The translations under genes and the position numbers were made by a program. Under the pieces are notes generated by a model. The model made no database searches. It saw only the letters and a program-made list of their open reading frames with translations, and was not told where the DNA came from. Shown here piece by piece: positions 32,559 through 41,906 of a stretch of 64,000 nt of DNA (position 1 is the first letter of the stretch; every line of letters begins with the position of its first letter). Origin of the DNA: Scytonema sp045865695 (GTDB lineage Bacteria; Cyanobacteriota; Cyanobacteriia; Cyanobacteriales; Nostocaceae); NCBI RefSeq assembly GCF_045865695.1, contig NZ_BAACAP010000247.1:91753-155752 (forward strand). The letters are read 5' to 3'.

Positions 32559-33011
32559 CTAATTACCTTCTATTCCTTCTGTGGTGTTAAATGAAAAGCG
32601 TAGAAAACTGTAAACGGGAATACCTAGTTCCGTGGTTAATGTGCGATATTCACACGCTTTTGACATTGGTTCTATAAATATATTAATGTCGTGTATTGCA
32701 AATGAAAGTATTTTATTTATATTAATATCTACCCAGTTCAAGTATGGCAACAAACCATACTGTTCGGGTAGTGCTAACCCATACTGTAATTGTAACGTTG
32801 ACTTTCGTTTATTGGAAGGCATATACTGCGAGCGAACTCTATATACCTTTAATACCGGATAATCTTGTGTGGGTACGTTGTAATCGTCGAAGTTGCGTGT
32901 TGTATTTACAATTAACGTATTAGGTATTGGATTGCGGCGATTTAACTCATCTTTCAAATATTTAACAATACAATCTGTCGTACAATCATTATATATAGTA
33001 GTTTCACTCAT
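32559..33011 (-). CDS. probable tail terminator or completion protein
   Basis: A 150-aa protein. The sequence NTLIVNTTRNFDDYNVPTQD with the following PVLKVYRVRS resembles the alpha/beta folds of tail terminators, which cap the tube and join it to the head. It lies between the connector-like genes and the tube gene, as expected. It overlaps the upstream gene by 4 bp. Assignment depends on gene order. Confidence 0.5.
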   Translation of the reverse strand: MSETTIYNDCTTDCIVKYLKDELNRRNPIPNTLIVNTTRNFDDYNVPTQDYPVLKVYRVRSQYMPSNKRKSTLQLQYGLALPEQYGLLPYLNWVDININKILSFAIHDINIFIEPMSKACEYRTLTTELGIPVYSFLRFSFNTTEGIEGN

Positions 33012-33349
33012 TTAGTTAGTATATGTTTTATTGTAGCTTCAACTATATCTTTGCTTAATTTCGTTATGGGTATTTTGTTGTACTTTTTTACTACACTAGG
33101 TTGGACGTGTAATTTAACTTGTTTGGATACAACAGCTTCGTTAAATGATAATATCTTTTTTATTTCTTTGTTTTTTGGAATTACCTGAAGTGGTACTAAA
33201 CCCGCACTAACTTCGAGTGTAGCTTGTGGAAATTTATTGTTTAGTTCGTTTTGAATAATTGGAACGCTCGAACGTAGCGTTCGTATTTTTGAAGCAACAC
33301 CATTCATGCATTCACTGTATTCGTTGAGTTCTTTATATTGAATGTGCAT
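33008..33349 (-). CDS. putative head-tail joining protein (HK97 gp10-type position)
   Basis: A 113-aa basic protein starting MHIQYKELNEYSECMNGVAS. The ATG overlaps the upstream stop by one base (TAATG), so it is preferred over a GTG nine bases earlier. The C-terminus is Lys-rich (IPITKLSKDIVEATIKHILT). Size, charge and place between connector and terminator fit the head-tail joining class, but no diagnostic motif is visible. Confidence 0.45.
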   Translation of the reverse strand: MHIQYKELNEYSECMNGVASKIRTLRSSVPIIQNELNNKFPQATLEVSAGLVPLQVIPKNKEIKKILSFNEAVVSKQVKLHVQPSVVKKYNKIPITKLSKDIVEATIKHILTK

Positions 33350-33930
33350 TACAACCACCCGAAATCAATTACACGTTTTACAGATTGCGCTGCACTATTG
33401 TTTCTACGTTCGATATATGTAGCGCTGTTGGTTACGAGGTCGTTCATTTGATAGTTCAATCGAACTGTTTCCCCTGGTAGAAAAATTGGTTGTGGTTGAG
33501 TGACGCCAGGAATCATTTGTGCTGGCGGTTGACCGGGAATCATGATATTGATACCATGTGTCAGCATCTGTAGCATTGCATAGGCGTGTTGGCGCATATC
33601 CACGCCTGCACCAGATACATCGCCGCCCATTTGACTCATGCCGCTTCCGGTGTAATGTATCTTGATAAGTTCGGATACAACGAGACATTCTACTATTTCA
33701 GCGAGTATGGGATGACCGTAAATGAGTGGCATCTCATATAACTGTGTGAGTATGAGGTTCAAAAACTGTTCTTTCTCGTATATCAGTTGGTCTGTGAGTT
33801 CGTCATCGACCTTGATAGACGGAATTGTTTGACTGTATGGAGGTGCGGCGATTGGGTTTGTTTGCACGTTGAGTTTTCCGCGAAGACGTCGCGCAATTCC
33901 TTCTTTGGTGCAGTAGATTGGTGTGTACAT
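33349..33930 (-). CDS. putative head-tail connector/adaptor (DUF1320-like start)
   Basis: A 193-aa protein. The opening MYTPIYCTKEGIARRLRGKL is like DUF1320/Mu gp36-type adaptors, which begin with a Tyr-containing strand and a helix under the portal. A helical core (LTDQLIYEKEQFLNLILTQL) and a Pro/Gln-rich loop (MIPGQPPAQMIPGVTQPQPI) follow. A GGTAGAAAAA word lies at 33476-33485. It is part of the same operon as the joining protein. Confidence 0.5.
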   Translation of the reverse strand: MYTPIYCTKEGIARRLRGKLNVQTNPIAAPPYSQTIPSIKVDDELTDQLIYEKEQFLNLILTQLYEMPLIYGHPILAEIVECLVVSELIKIHYTGSGMSQMGGDVSGAGVDMRQHAYAMLQMLTHGINIMIPGQPPAQMIPGVTQPQPIFLPGETVRLNYQMNDLVTNSATYIERRNNSAAQSVKRVIDFGWL

Positions 33931-33931
33931 A

Positions 33932-34147
33932 TTAAAGTCCTAGTATTTTTTTCCAAGACCTTATTTCTCTACTGGTGTGGTTTACTGTACTCCAAATCTT
34001 TTGTCCTGTTTGGATTGGTTTTAATCCTGTTTCAACTGAGTCTTTTGCGTTTTTTATTTGTTCTCGATTTACACTTAAAGATTTCACCTTCCTTTTTTTT
34101 TTATCTCTTCCGCGCTTGAATTCGACAACATCTGATAGAAAATACAT
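33932..34147 (-). CDS. small basic head protein with MYFLSD...VEF tag
   Basis: A 71-aa very basic protein starting MYFLSDVVEFKRGRDKKKRK. This N-terminus matches the tag seen in the head cluster at 49-59 kb (consensus M-[YIF]-F-L-S-D-x-[AV]-E-F, then basic residues), although the gene sits next to the connectors. By analogy with T4 capsid-targeting sequences the first ten residues may be cleaved after Glu9. The remainder is a Lys/Arg-rich helix without a membrane segment. It ends one base before the adaptor gene. Confidence 0.65.
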   Translation of the reverse strand: MYFLSDVVEFKRGRDKKKRKVKSLSVNREQIKNAKDSVETGLKPIQTGQKIWSTVNHTSREIRSWKKILGL

Positions 34148-34150
34148 AGT

Positions 34151-34519
34151 TTATCCTTTACGTTTGCGAGATGTAGTTGGTTTTTGAAAAACAGGTTCCT
34201 CATCCTTTTTTTCTACCACTATTTCTTCAACTACTACTTCATTTTCTTGCGGAACTACTTCTTCATCAACTACATTAGCTGTAAGAACTACTGCTTCAAT
34301 ACGGCGTTCGCTATCACCGTTTAATATACGTATTCTACTATCGGGATTAATATGTTCGGTTGATAGTACTGTTTGTACTGTTGGTACGACGAAATCTTTA
34401 TTATCTCTGATGTATATAGGTAGTTCGCCGTATAAATATGGTTCTTTACGTGCAGGATATCTGTTACCTTGTCTGTCGATGAACTCGCGAATGACTTGTA
34501 CTTGTGTGGTGTTTTCCAT
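34151..34519 (-). CDS. hypothetical acidic-tailed protein
   Basis: A 122-aa protein with a strand-rich N-terminal half (VIREFIDRQGNRYPARKEPY) and a highly acidic Val/Glu stretch (EEIVVEKKDEEPVFQK) ending in a basic TSRKRKG. The charge segregation resembles head-decoration or connector proteins. GGTAGAAAAA on the - orientation lies at 34208-34217, the last copy of the 10-mer for 14 kb. Confidence 0.5.
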   Translation of the reverse strand: MENTTQVQVIREFIDRQGNRYPARKEPYLYGELPIYIRDNKDFVVPTVQTVLSTEHINPDSRIRILNGDSERRIEAVVLTANVVDEEVVPQENEVVVEEIVVEKKDEEPVFQKPTTSRKRKG

Positions 34520-34576
34520 AGTTATTGTTCTAGTTTGTTAAATACCTCCAATACTATGGTATCTTTATCAAATGAA

Positions 34577-34930
34577 TTATGCGTTTTCTGCTGTATCGCC
34601 TGCTGCTGTTAGGAAGCTGTTGAAGTTTATAGTTTTATTTTTAGTAGCCACTGATAGCGATGGGGTTGTTCCACCTACACTATATGTAGCAGCATTACCA
34701 AAAAAACTATACACTTGAGGATCGACAGTCAACGTATCATTGAGGAATACTAAAGGTACGACAATACGAAATGCAGTTTTTTGAACAGTCGCTGTATCAT
34801 CTTTAGTTACCGTACTAATGATATCGACAACAAAGTTACCACCTGTTTCAGCAACAGCAGCAGAGAAACTAGTGTTTTTTGTTGTAGTTGTAGCTGGTTT
34901 TGGTCGATTGAATGATGGAGTTAGTGACAT
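34577..34930 (-). CDS. hypothetical structural protein
   Basis: A 117-aa Thr/Ala-rich beta-type protein (STVTKDDTATVQKTAFRIVV). Composition suggests a small virion protein. It stands between the receptor-binding cassette and the connector genes, with gaps of 40 and 57 bp on either side, and no family is recognised. Confidence 0.5.
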   Translation of the reverse strand: MSLTPSFNRPKPATTTTKNTSFSAAVAETGGNFVVDIISTVTKDDTATVQKTAFRIVVPLVFLNDTLTVDPQVYSFFGNAATYSVGGTTPSLSVATKNKTINFNSFLTAAGDTAENA

Positions 34931-34970
34931 ATACTTGTATAAATAATATTATTGTATCAGTTTTAAAATG

Positions 34971-37646
34971 CTACCAAGCAGATAAAAGCGATCGCTTCCA
35001 AGAATTTGTGGCTACGCATAAATAAATTGCGTCATCGCAAAATCTAATTTCACCAGCAGTTCCTATAGTTGTTGATGATGCAGGTGCAGTGTTGATAGCT
35101 GAGATAAAAAATTGATTTGCTCGAACAGCGCCAGAGACAGCAGCGCCATTGCTAGTTGGATCTGTTGTTGTGCCTACAAGAAAATTTTGCGTAACTCTTG
35201 CTCTTTCCGTACTAGATTGGGAGCCGCTACCCGAAGCTATGGGTTGAGGAGTTGCAAAAATAATCGCACTGGTTGCAGCATTTCCAGATCCATTACCCGA
35301 TCGCAATGCAATATTTGTTCCCGCAACGTTCGTGCCACCTACACCAGAAGGTCGAATTTCTGGAGGAGCACCACCACTAAAAGTTAGTGCTGAAGTTGTT
35401 TGTATGGGTCCGCCAAAGCTAATCGTTGCACCAGTTCCCCTGCCGACTGAGAATACATTCCCTGTTTTTGTAACTCCATCATCTGCAAAGGCTTGAATCT
35501 GGAAAAAGCTTCCAGCGTTCGAGCCAGATTCTCCTGTCGTTTCTGCTACAATTCTCCATCTCGTGGAGCCTGCGGTTTGTAATTCAAGTATTCTGTTACT
35601 CGCTGCCGCACCATTGACTTGTACAGATCCAGATGTTGTATTGTTTCCAGAAGATATCGCGCCAGTTGCGTTAACTGTGCTAGAAAAAGATCCCGTGATT
35701 CCTGCGATCGCACTAGTGGAAGTAAGGCTACTAACTGTAGCAGCACCAGCGCTAAGAGTACTAGCAAATATAGCAGCACCAGTTACACCAAGAGTACCGC
35801 CAATATTTGCATTGAGAGCAATTCCTAAGCCTCCCGCCGTTTTGATAGCGCCAGTCGTTGCGCTCGTGGATTGAGTTGTGTTTGTAATATTTAGAGGTTG
35901 GGATGGATCGAAAGAGCTTCCTCCACCTCCAACACCAGTTGCAGTTCCAGTCACCGTAAGGTTATTTACAGTAAGGGTTCCATCAAAGTTACCATTACTT
36001 CCATAAATGTTACCGCTAACGCCAAGACCTCCGGCTGTAGTTAAAGAACCAGTTGACTTGCTTGTTGATGCAGTCGTATTAGTTATTGCGATCGGTTGGG
36101 ATGGGTCGAATCCACTGTTAATCCCGCTTACAGTTCCAGTGACTGTAAGGTTATTTACCGTTAAAGTCCCGGTAACTTTTGCGCCACCATTAACTTGTAG
36201 TTTGTTATTTCCATCATCTGTTGTAGAGCCTATTAAAAATGCTCCCGAAGGCGATAGTCTAGCTTTTTCTGTAAGAGTTTGTAAATTAGTTCCCGATACT
36301 ATTGGATCGCTTGTCCAAAATGCGATCGCACCCCCAACAGCATTTCCTGTACTTCTTCCAGTCTCAAGATTGAGTGTTACGCTTGAGGTATTCGTACCGC
36401 TTACGTCTGCTGTTTTCAGGCTATCAGCAGGTGAAGACAATATAAGATCTGTATTGAAATTTGTTGAAATACCTACACCAGAAAAGTTGTTAACGTTCAT
36501 CAACAAATTCGTAGTTGGATTGCTCGAATCTATTAAATAGCTACCAACAAAATGAGTCCCAACAATTGCATCAATTTTTATATTTTTACCGCCAGAAACT
36601 TTAATTGCATAATCAGACCAACAGGTAGTGATATCGCTTCCGTTGTAGCGGAAGTCAGTACCGGAAAGTCCAGTTACGAACACTTCAGTAGAATCTTTTA
36701 TGACTAGTCCAAAACCACGAATATAAGTATAAACTCCATTGTTTACTGAGTTACCAACCCAGTTTGGAGGACGACCATTAGCATCAACTCGGCACGCATT
36801 TAATACGATATCAGAACAATTTTCTATCAATATCCCATTCTGATATTCTTCTTGAGGTTCGCAAACATTTAAATGGCAGCGTGCGGAATTCTTGACTCGG
36901 ATTCCTGCGGTTCTGCTACTATTATCTTGCCTTCCGTTGTATATAGATTTTGTTTCTGTTACATAAACATTGCCAACTCCATCCAAAAACATTCCTTGAA
37001 ATTCACAGTTAGAAGGGTGCGCTCTATACAGATATGAATCGGAAGTTGCTACCAAATAAAAACCGATATAGCACTTATTTACGCGCACGTTGTTAACACG
37101 TAAACCTTTAATATTAAAGTTATTTTTTTCTACAGAATCGTAACCGTAGCCTCCTAATTTTACGCCGTATCCCGCACAGTTTTCGATAAGCAGATTTTCT
37201 AAAATTGGATTTTGTTCGACGTTTGCGCTACCGTATCCGACAAGCTGTTTTTGATAAAAGGAAATTCCATCACCTGCTGTATTTCCAGTTGGGTTACCGG
37301 AAGTGTTGTAGGGATCTTTTCTGTTGCCGTCAATGCGTAAATTTCGGATAACAACGTTTTGAGCAATATTAACAGCCTGAGAAAACCCAAACATATTAGC
37401 ATTGAGTCCAGCTTTTGCTTTGACTGTCGTTGCAAGAAATTGCCCTTGTAAAGTTATATTAGATCGGAAATTTATCGTACTTCCAATAGTAAAAGTACCT
37501 TCACCCAGTATGATAGTTCCACCAGTTCCAGCAGCATCTAATTTAGAAATATAAGAGGCTATCAAAGGAGCGTAATCCGTAATGTTACTTTGATAGGATA
37601 TATATATAGTATTATTTGTAGTTGCTACTTGTAGAAATTCAGCCAT
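34971..37646 (-). CDS. tailspike with right-handed beta-helix, possible polysaccharide depolymerase
   Basis: An 891-aa protein. Residues 20-400 follow the pectate-lyase-superfamily pattern of phage spikes: 'GGTIILGEGTFTIGSTINFR', 'ITLQGQ', 'VVIRNLRIDGNRKD', 'PILENLLIENCAGYGVKLGG' and 'NGILIENCSDIVLNACRVDA'. These strands stack into a beta-helix that often cleaves capsular polysaccharide. Residues 480-650 contain repeated blocks (GTLTVNNLTVTGT and FDPSQP[IL].ITNTT) as fibre linkers. The end (TAGEIRFCDDAIYLCVATNS) is a small terminal domain shared by many tail proteins. Active-site residues cannot be placed. Confidence 0.8.
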   Translation of the reverse strand: MAEFLQVATTNNTIYISYQSNITDYAPLIASYISKLDAAGTGGTIILGEGTFTIGSTINFRSNITLQGQFLATTVKAKAGLNANMFGFSQAVNIAQNVVIRNLRIDGNRKDPYNTSGNPTGNTAGDGISFYQKQLVGYGSANVEQNPILENLLIENCAGYGVKLGGYGYDSVEKNNFNIKGLRVNNVRVNKCYIGFYLVATSDSYLYRAHPSNCEFQGMFLDGVGNVYVTETKSIYNGRQDNSSRTAGIRVKNSARCHLNVCEPQEEYQNGILIENCSDIVLNACRVDANGRPPNWVGNSVNNGVYTYIRGFGLVIKDSTEVFVTGLSGTDFRYNGSDITTCWSDYAIKVSGGKNIKIDAIVGTHFVGSYLIDSSNPTTNLLMNVNNFSGVGISTNFNTDLILSSPADSLKTADVSGTNTSSVTLNLETGRSTGNAVGGAIAFWTSDPIVSGTNLQTLTEKARLSPSGAFLIGSTTDDGNNKLQVNGGAKVTGTLTVNNLTVTGTVSGINSGFDPSQPIAITNTTASTSKSTGSLTTAGGLGVSGNIYGSNGNFDGTLTVNNLTVTGTATGVGGGGSSFDPSQPLNITNTTQSTSATTGAIKTAGGLGIALNANIGGTLGVTGAAIFASTLSAGAATVSSLTSTSAIAGITGSFSSTVNATGAISSGNNTTSGSVQVNGAAASNRILELQTAGSTRWRIVAETTGESGSNAGSFFQIQAFADDGVTKTGNVFSVGRGTGATISFGGPIQTTSALTFSGGAPPEIRPSGVGGTNVAGTNIALRSGNGSGNAATSAIIFATPQPIASGSGSQSSTERARVTQNFLVGTTTDPTSNGAAVSGAVRANQFFISAINTAPASSTTIGTAGEIRFCDDAIYLCVATNSWKRSLLSAW

Positions 37647-37647
37647 A

Positions 37648-38001
37648 TTAATTAATTCCTAAAAATCTTACGTTGATATTTGGCGTTCCTCCAGAAAAAG
37701 AAACAAAATTAAATCGAATTCTGTATAAAGCAATTCCTTGTAAAACAAAAGAATAGGTACCATTTTGTGTTTTTGTCGTATCGGTTTCTGTAGGAGATAA
37801 ATTTCCCCATCGGACACCATCATCGGAACCCTCAAGCCGCACGACAACGTTTGAGCCAATAGACGCGATCGTATAGAAACAAGTTATTTTTGAGTAGGGC
37901 GTTACGTCTAAAGCTTGCGTTGCCCCAACGGCAGATAGTGTTGGTTCTGCGGGGAATTGGAATACAGTTGGATTATTTTTATCGATAGTTTGTACAGCCA
38001 T
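37648..38001 (-). CDS. small beta-sandwich tail-fibre accessory protein
   Basis: A 117-aa single domain with the pattern 'VVVRLEGSDDGVRWGNLSP...YSFVLQGIALYRIRFNFVSF'. The same domain occurs about three times in the 416-aa protein at 39114-40364 (SVDGVIWN, SNDNTNWYF, SVDSNKWG). It is common in phage adhesion modules and probably supports a fibre. It lies between the spike and other cassette genes with 1-bp gaps. Confidence 0.6.
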   Translation of the reverse strand: MAVQTIDKNNPTVFQFPAEPTLSAVGATQALDVTPYSKITCFYTIASIGSNVVVRLEGSDDGVRWGNLSPTETDTTKTQNGTYSFVLQGIALYRIRFNFVSFSGGTPNINVRFLGIN

Positions 38002-38538
38002 TTAATTTTCCTCAATTTCAAACAATCCATTTAAATCTATAGAAAATCTCATAAAATATTTTTTACATAAACTATTAAGATTACTAATTTCTGTTTCTGT
38101 GAGTTTTTGAGGTAACCCAGAGATAAGAGAATTCCATAATATTTGTAGAGCCAAATAATTAGGATTTTCTGCATTGCTGGAATAGTCCATTAATAAACTT
38201 TCAAATCGCGTTACCGATCTTTGATTTGTCGTTTGATTGGCAATGCGATTGTATGTAGAATTGGTCATTGCTACTAGATTAAAGTTTTTCCAATCGGGAT
38301 TGGGCTTTGGTTGTGGCGGTGCTAGGTCTGGGCGGTCTCTGAGTTCATAATTTAAATCTTTATCTTGCGCCCAATTTTCCCAAATAGATTTAATAGAATT
38401 GCGAGTTGGTTCATAGCTAATGAAATTCCAATCCATTTGCCTGGTTGATGGATTGTAAGGAGTTTGGGCAAAGTAATCGTCTATTCTTATATGAATTGTT
38501 TGTAGAATTCCTGTAGAATCATAGCTGAATTTTATCAT
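38002..38538 (-). CDS. hypothetical adhesion-cassette protein
   Basis: A 178-aa protein starting MIKFSYDSTGILQTIHIRID, with many aromatic and charged residues and a helical end (TETEISNLNSLCKKYFMRFS). It may be a fibre chaperone, since helical assembly factors often accompany spikes, but nothing specific is seen. It abuts the 117-aa gene. Confidence 0.5.
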   Translation of the reverse strand: MIKFSYDSTGILQTIHIRIDDYFAQTPYNPSTRQMDWNFISYEPTRNSIKSIWENWAQDKDLNYELRDRPDLAPPQPKPNPDWKNFNLVAMTNSTYNRIANQTTNQRSVTRFESLLMDYSSNAENPNYLALQILWNSLISGLPQKLTETEISNLNSLCKKYFMRFSIDLNGLFEIEEN

Positions 38539-38543
38539 TTTAA

Positions 38544-39113
38544 TTACACCCTTGCTAATCTATATTTTATTTGTCCTAAAAAAAATGTTGCTGGAGCACT
38601 ACCATTTTTTACTATAGATAGTACCAGTATTCTATACTTTATTGAAGCAGACGAAACTTGTAGAAAGAAGTTGATATTTTTAGCTGTCGATATTTTATAA
38701 GTATCAGAATTTGTCCAATTTTTCGTATCGATAGAGGAAATTAAGGTTCCTTCAAGAACTCCCATAGAACCAAATCCAACTAAATTACAATTCCAATAAT
38801 CAGTATTACTATAAATCGATCCAGCATTAGAACTTCCAATGACTGTAAATTCTTCAACAAATAAGTTATTACTGGTACTATCAATAACTAAATAATGGGG
38901 CAATGCACTGTTAGAAGAAGAAGCTGCCCCTGTCGCTTCACCCACTTTTTGAATTAATTGATTGGTGCTCAGCCAATAAGTACCATTCCAAAACCATTGT
39001 TTAATTAGATCGCCATTAACGTTTCTCTCTTTCCAAATTTGCCCTCTTTTAGGAGAAAGTGGAGGGCTACTTGAATCTATGTATAATCCATTCTCAATAA
39101 TTTGTACCCCCAT
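38544..39113 (-). CDS. hypothetical tail-fibre protein
   Basis: A 189-aa protein. The N-terminal part (SSPPLSPKRGQIWKERNVNG, then KQWFWNGTYWLST) is a short domain found in many phage and cyanobacterial fibre proteins ('P-x-x-G-x-x-W...W-x-W-d-G-x-x-W-x-S'). The rest is a beta domain. It immediately precedes the 117-178-aa group in transcription order and is part of the receptor-binding cassette. Confidence 0.55.
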   Translation of the reverse strand: MGVQIIENGLYIDSSSPPLSPKRGQIWKERNVNGDLIKQWFWNGTYWLSTNQLIQKVGEATGAASSSNSALPHYLVIDSTSNNLFVEEFTVIGSSNAGSIYSNTDYWNCNLVGFGSMGVLEGTLISSIDTKNWTNSDTYKISTAKNINFFLQVSSASIKYRILVLSIVKNGSAPATFFLGQIKYRLARV

Positions 39114-40364
39114 TTAGCACCCCACAAGATTCAAGCTGATATTAGGTGAAGTCCCGGTCAGAGTATTTGTATTTGCTCTTATATACTGCGTAGGAGTATT
39201 TAGTAAAAATAGAATCCCGCCATCAGCAATATCCGTGAAGGTGGCGACAGTTCCCCATTTATTACTATCTACACTTATTTGAATTTCAATAGATAGCGCT
39301 GTAAGAGTACCGCTATTGAGTGATAGTTGTATCTGAAAATCTTTGTAGGTGCTTCCAAGGTTTATAGTACTGCCATTACCAGTTGCAGTTCGGTTTGCAA
39401 TCAACTGTATTGATTCGGTTCCAGTCGCCACAAAACCCCTACCAAGTCCCGCACCGTTAGCAACGTTGGGCGATCGCCATCTTATATAATTAGCTCCAGC
39501 AGATAGCAAAGAAGCCGCACCAACAAAAGAGTTTACAAAACCCAACCAACTATCATTTAAAGCAATGCTTGAAGGAATGCTTATAGAAGAATCGTTAAAG
39601 AGATTTATATTTGCAATTACAGTTCCAGAACTGTACGAAGTTAACCTCAATCGAAAATATCGTGCTTGTTTGTTTCCGGTGTAAAGCCCATTGGTAGAAG
39701 TTGATGATACTGCTCCCTCAAACGAAGATGAATTTAGGCGACAAAAATACCAGTTTGTATTGTCATTACTAACCTCAAAATTTACAAGAGCAATGTGACC
39801 AGATCCTATTTGAATGGAAATAGCAGAGGCTTGATATTGATCGAAATCGATTACATAAGTTGCACCCGATGCTGCTAAGTTAGCTGTAAGATTGGCTGTA
39901 ATTGCTCCTCCACTTCCACCACTACTACTTCCTTGAGATACGCTTCCTGTGGTTAAAGCCAAAGCAATATTTGCAGATCCAGAAGTTAAAGAAATGGCTC
40001 TAACTCGGAAGTTGCTAGAAGCAGAAAAGTTACCAAAGAATGTTCCGTTTGCTGTTGTGGAAGTTCCACTAAATCCCGCATCATTAGTAGCAGTCGCTGG
40101 ATTCCAAATGACTCCATCTACGCTTTTTTCAAATTGTAAAATTCCTGCAAAAGTTCCAGAAACTTGAATTGAAAATGAGCCGTATCCAGTTCCCGCGATC
40201 GCAGCAACAGATCCGGTAGTTGGCGTTCCTGTAATAATTTTCTGGTTGGATGCTCCAGTTACCTCACTAGAGGCAGAATCGGCGCTTGTTATAATTCCAG
40301 AAGCAATAGTTGGTAGAACTTTAGTTTTTAAATTGTAATCGCGATCGTAAGCTTGAGTTAGCAT
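39114..40364 (-). CDS. tail fibre protein with three repeated beta domains
   Basis: A 416-aa protein. Three domains of roughly 110 aa repeat the pattern 'F-x-I-Q-x-S-G...L-x-F-E-x-S-x-D-x-x-x-W' (SIQVSGTFAGILQFEKSVDG; ISIQIGSGHIALVNFEVSND; IQLSLNSGTLTALSIEIQIS). Gly/Ser linkers (GSSSGGSGG) separate the first two. Such tandem sandwiches are typical of adhesins that extend from the tail. The start abuts the small Cys-containing gene (shared base at 40364). Confidence 0.65.
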   Translation of the reverse strand: MLTQAYDRDYNLKTKVLPTIASGIITSADSASSEVTGASNQKIITGTPTTGSVAAIAGTGYGSFSIQVSGTFAGILQFEKSVDGVIWNPATATNDAGFSGTSTTANGTFFGNFSASSNFRVRAISLTSGSANIALALTTGSVSQGSSSGGSGGAITANLTANLAASGATYVIDFDQYQASAISIQIGSGHIALVNFEVSNDNTNWYFCRLNSSSFEGAVSSTSTNGLYTGNKQARYFRLRLTSYSSGTVIANINLFNDSSISIPSSIALNDSWLGFVNSFVGAASLLSAGANYIRWRSPNVANGAGLGRGFVATGTESIQLIANRTATGNGSTINLGSTYKDFQIQLSLNSGTLTALSIEIQISVDSNKWGTVATFTDIADGGILFLLNTPTQYIRANTNTLTGTSPNISLNLVGC

Positions 40365-40669
40365 TAATTTCCTCCGGCGTTGTAGGGACAGTCAGTAGAA
40401 GATTGGCAAGTATCGGGGTTAGTATTAATTGGGGAAAAATAAACGTCAGCATCATTTAAATAATGATTTTCCGCCGTACAATTATTCATATGTTCGTTAA
40501 TTTTTCCTAGGTATTGACCAACCCAGCTATTCCAATGCTCTGTATTGTATAGGCTCATAGGATCTATAGGATTGCCGTTTTCATCTAAATAAAGAACTTG
40601 CATTTTTGCACCGCAGTGATTGCAGGTAGCGTGATAGAAAAGAGCAGAAAAGTATTGTGCTATTTGCAT
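40364..40669 (-). CDS. small Cys-rich (zinc-binding) adhesion-cassette protein
   Basis: A 101-aa protein with CNHCG near residue 16 and further Cys at NNC, TCQ and DCP near the end. This suggests one zinc site or disulfides if secreted. No family is certain. It lies between two fibre genes, with 1-4 bp junctions, so it is cotranslated with them. Confidence 0.5.
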   Translation of the reverse strand: MQIAQYFSALFYHATCNHCGAKMQVLYLDENGNPIDPMSLYNTEHWNSWVGQYLGKINEHMNNCTAENHYLNDADVYFSPINTNPDTCQSSTDCPYNAGGN

Positions 40670-40673
40670 AAAA

Positions 40674-41906
40674 TTAAATTGACCAATAAGTTGTGTAAAT
40701 TTTTGCAGTTGCTGGTTGAGAACCAGTAATTATATCCACTCTTGAGTATCGAGTAGAAATTTTAAATTCTGCTCTACCGGAAGAATTGGCAGGTATTATT
40801 AAATCAGGATAAGGTACTAATGTTGAATCGCCAGAAGTTTCAATGAATCTAATAGTTACTGGATTATCTGTAGAATAAATTAAAGTCATTCTAGATCTAG
40901 TGGCAGAATCTCTCACTGTTCCACTAATGGTAGTATTAGCAGAAATTTGCATAACGTTTTCAGTATTAAAACTAGCGCTATTAATTACGCTAACAACTCC
41001 AGTGTTGCCGATATTTACAGTTCCGGTAACTGGTAGAGCTAAATTACTGCCACCTCCACCACGACCCCCAGTAATTTCAGCAGACATCTCTTCAATGTCT
41101 TGAACTAATATAGAATCAATGGTTAAAGAAGTAGTACTCGTTGGTGCGGTAGAGCCATTTTTTACTCTTATTTGAATGTGGTAATCCAAACTAGGATCTG
41201 GGATTCTTCTATTTTTAGTGGCACTACTCCCTCTTGCATTTGAAGTATCTATCGATTTAACGAAATAATTAATTTCTTCTAAGGAAGTTTCTATTTCAAG
41301 TATTTGTGCGGAATTTGTAGCAGAAGCAAGTCCTGTAACTGTAAGTATAGAGAAAGAATTATTATTATTTGCGGCGTCTGCTTTATAAGATGTATTACTA
41401 GTACCATCAAACAAAAATCGAGCATAGTGTCCGCCAGTAGCATCAACTATTTCTAAATATATTTCTTGATTGACTATTCTCTGAGAAATTGAAGCAATGA
41501 ATTCTGTTTTAAACGGAATCGTATAAGTTTGAACGGAGCGAATAATTGTTTCTGAATTTGCTGTAGTTCCACTAGTTATTGTTAAATCAGAATTGGTAAC
41601 AGATACAGATTGCCCTGTACCCGTTTGCACGAGCGTCCAGTTAGCAGCATTTAAAGATGTTCCAGGGAAATCGTCGCGGAATTTCTTATTAGTATTTTTT
41701 ACTAATACAGAATCGTGGTCGCTAGCCAATACCATTGAATGTGAATTAGCTTTGGCTTGTTGACCCTTCGCCAATTTAGTATTCAGCAATCTCTTGATAA
41801 ATTGCTGAATACTAAAAGCTCCATTATCGTTAGTTGCCTCAGCATCGTTTGGAGAGCCGATTGCAATTTGTATTAGTTTTTCTACAGAAGATTTTAAATA
41901 GCTCAT
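40674..41906 (-). CDS. tail fibre/adhesin with a sandwich domain
   Basis: A 410-aa protein. The N-terminal helix (FSIQQFIKRLLNTKLAKGQQ) precedes a domain starting KFRDDFPGTSLNAANWTLVQ, the strand pattern of carbohydrate-binding sandwich domains in phage tail proteins ('F-x-D-D-F-x-G-x-x-L-x-x-x-x-W'). A Gly-rich linker (GGRGGGGS) leads to a C-terminal beta domain. It probably contributes to host-surface binding. A TAGAAAAA word lies in the first codons (41877-41884). Confidence 0.65.
   Translation of the reverse strand: MSYLKSSVEKLIQIAIGSPNDAEATNDNGAFSIQQFIKRLLNTKLAKGQQAKANSHSMVLASDHDSVLVKNTNKKFRDDFPGTSLNAANWTLVQTGTGQSVSVTNSDLTITSGTTANSETIIRSVQTYTIPFKTEFIASISQRIVNQEIYLEIVDATGGHYARFLFDGTSNTSYKADAANNNNSFSILTVTGLASATNSAQILEIETSLEEINYFVKSIDTSNARGSSATKNRRIPDPSLDYHIQIRVKNGSTAPTSTTSLTIDSILVQDIEEMSAEITGGRGGGGSNLALPVTGTVNIGNTGVVSVINSASFNTENVMQISANTTISGTVRDSATRSRMTLIYSTDNPVTIRFIETSGDSTLVPYPDLIIPANSSGRAEFKISTRYSRVDIITGSQPATAKIYTTYWSI

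Noticed and set aside
36007..36540. 177-codon + strand frame opposite the tailspike gene
   Set aside because: Pro/Val/Ala-rich sequence without domains, fully inside a well-supported beta-helix gene on the other strand. Interpreted as an antisense shadow.
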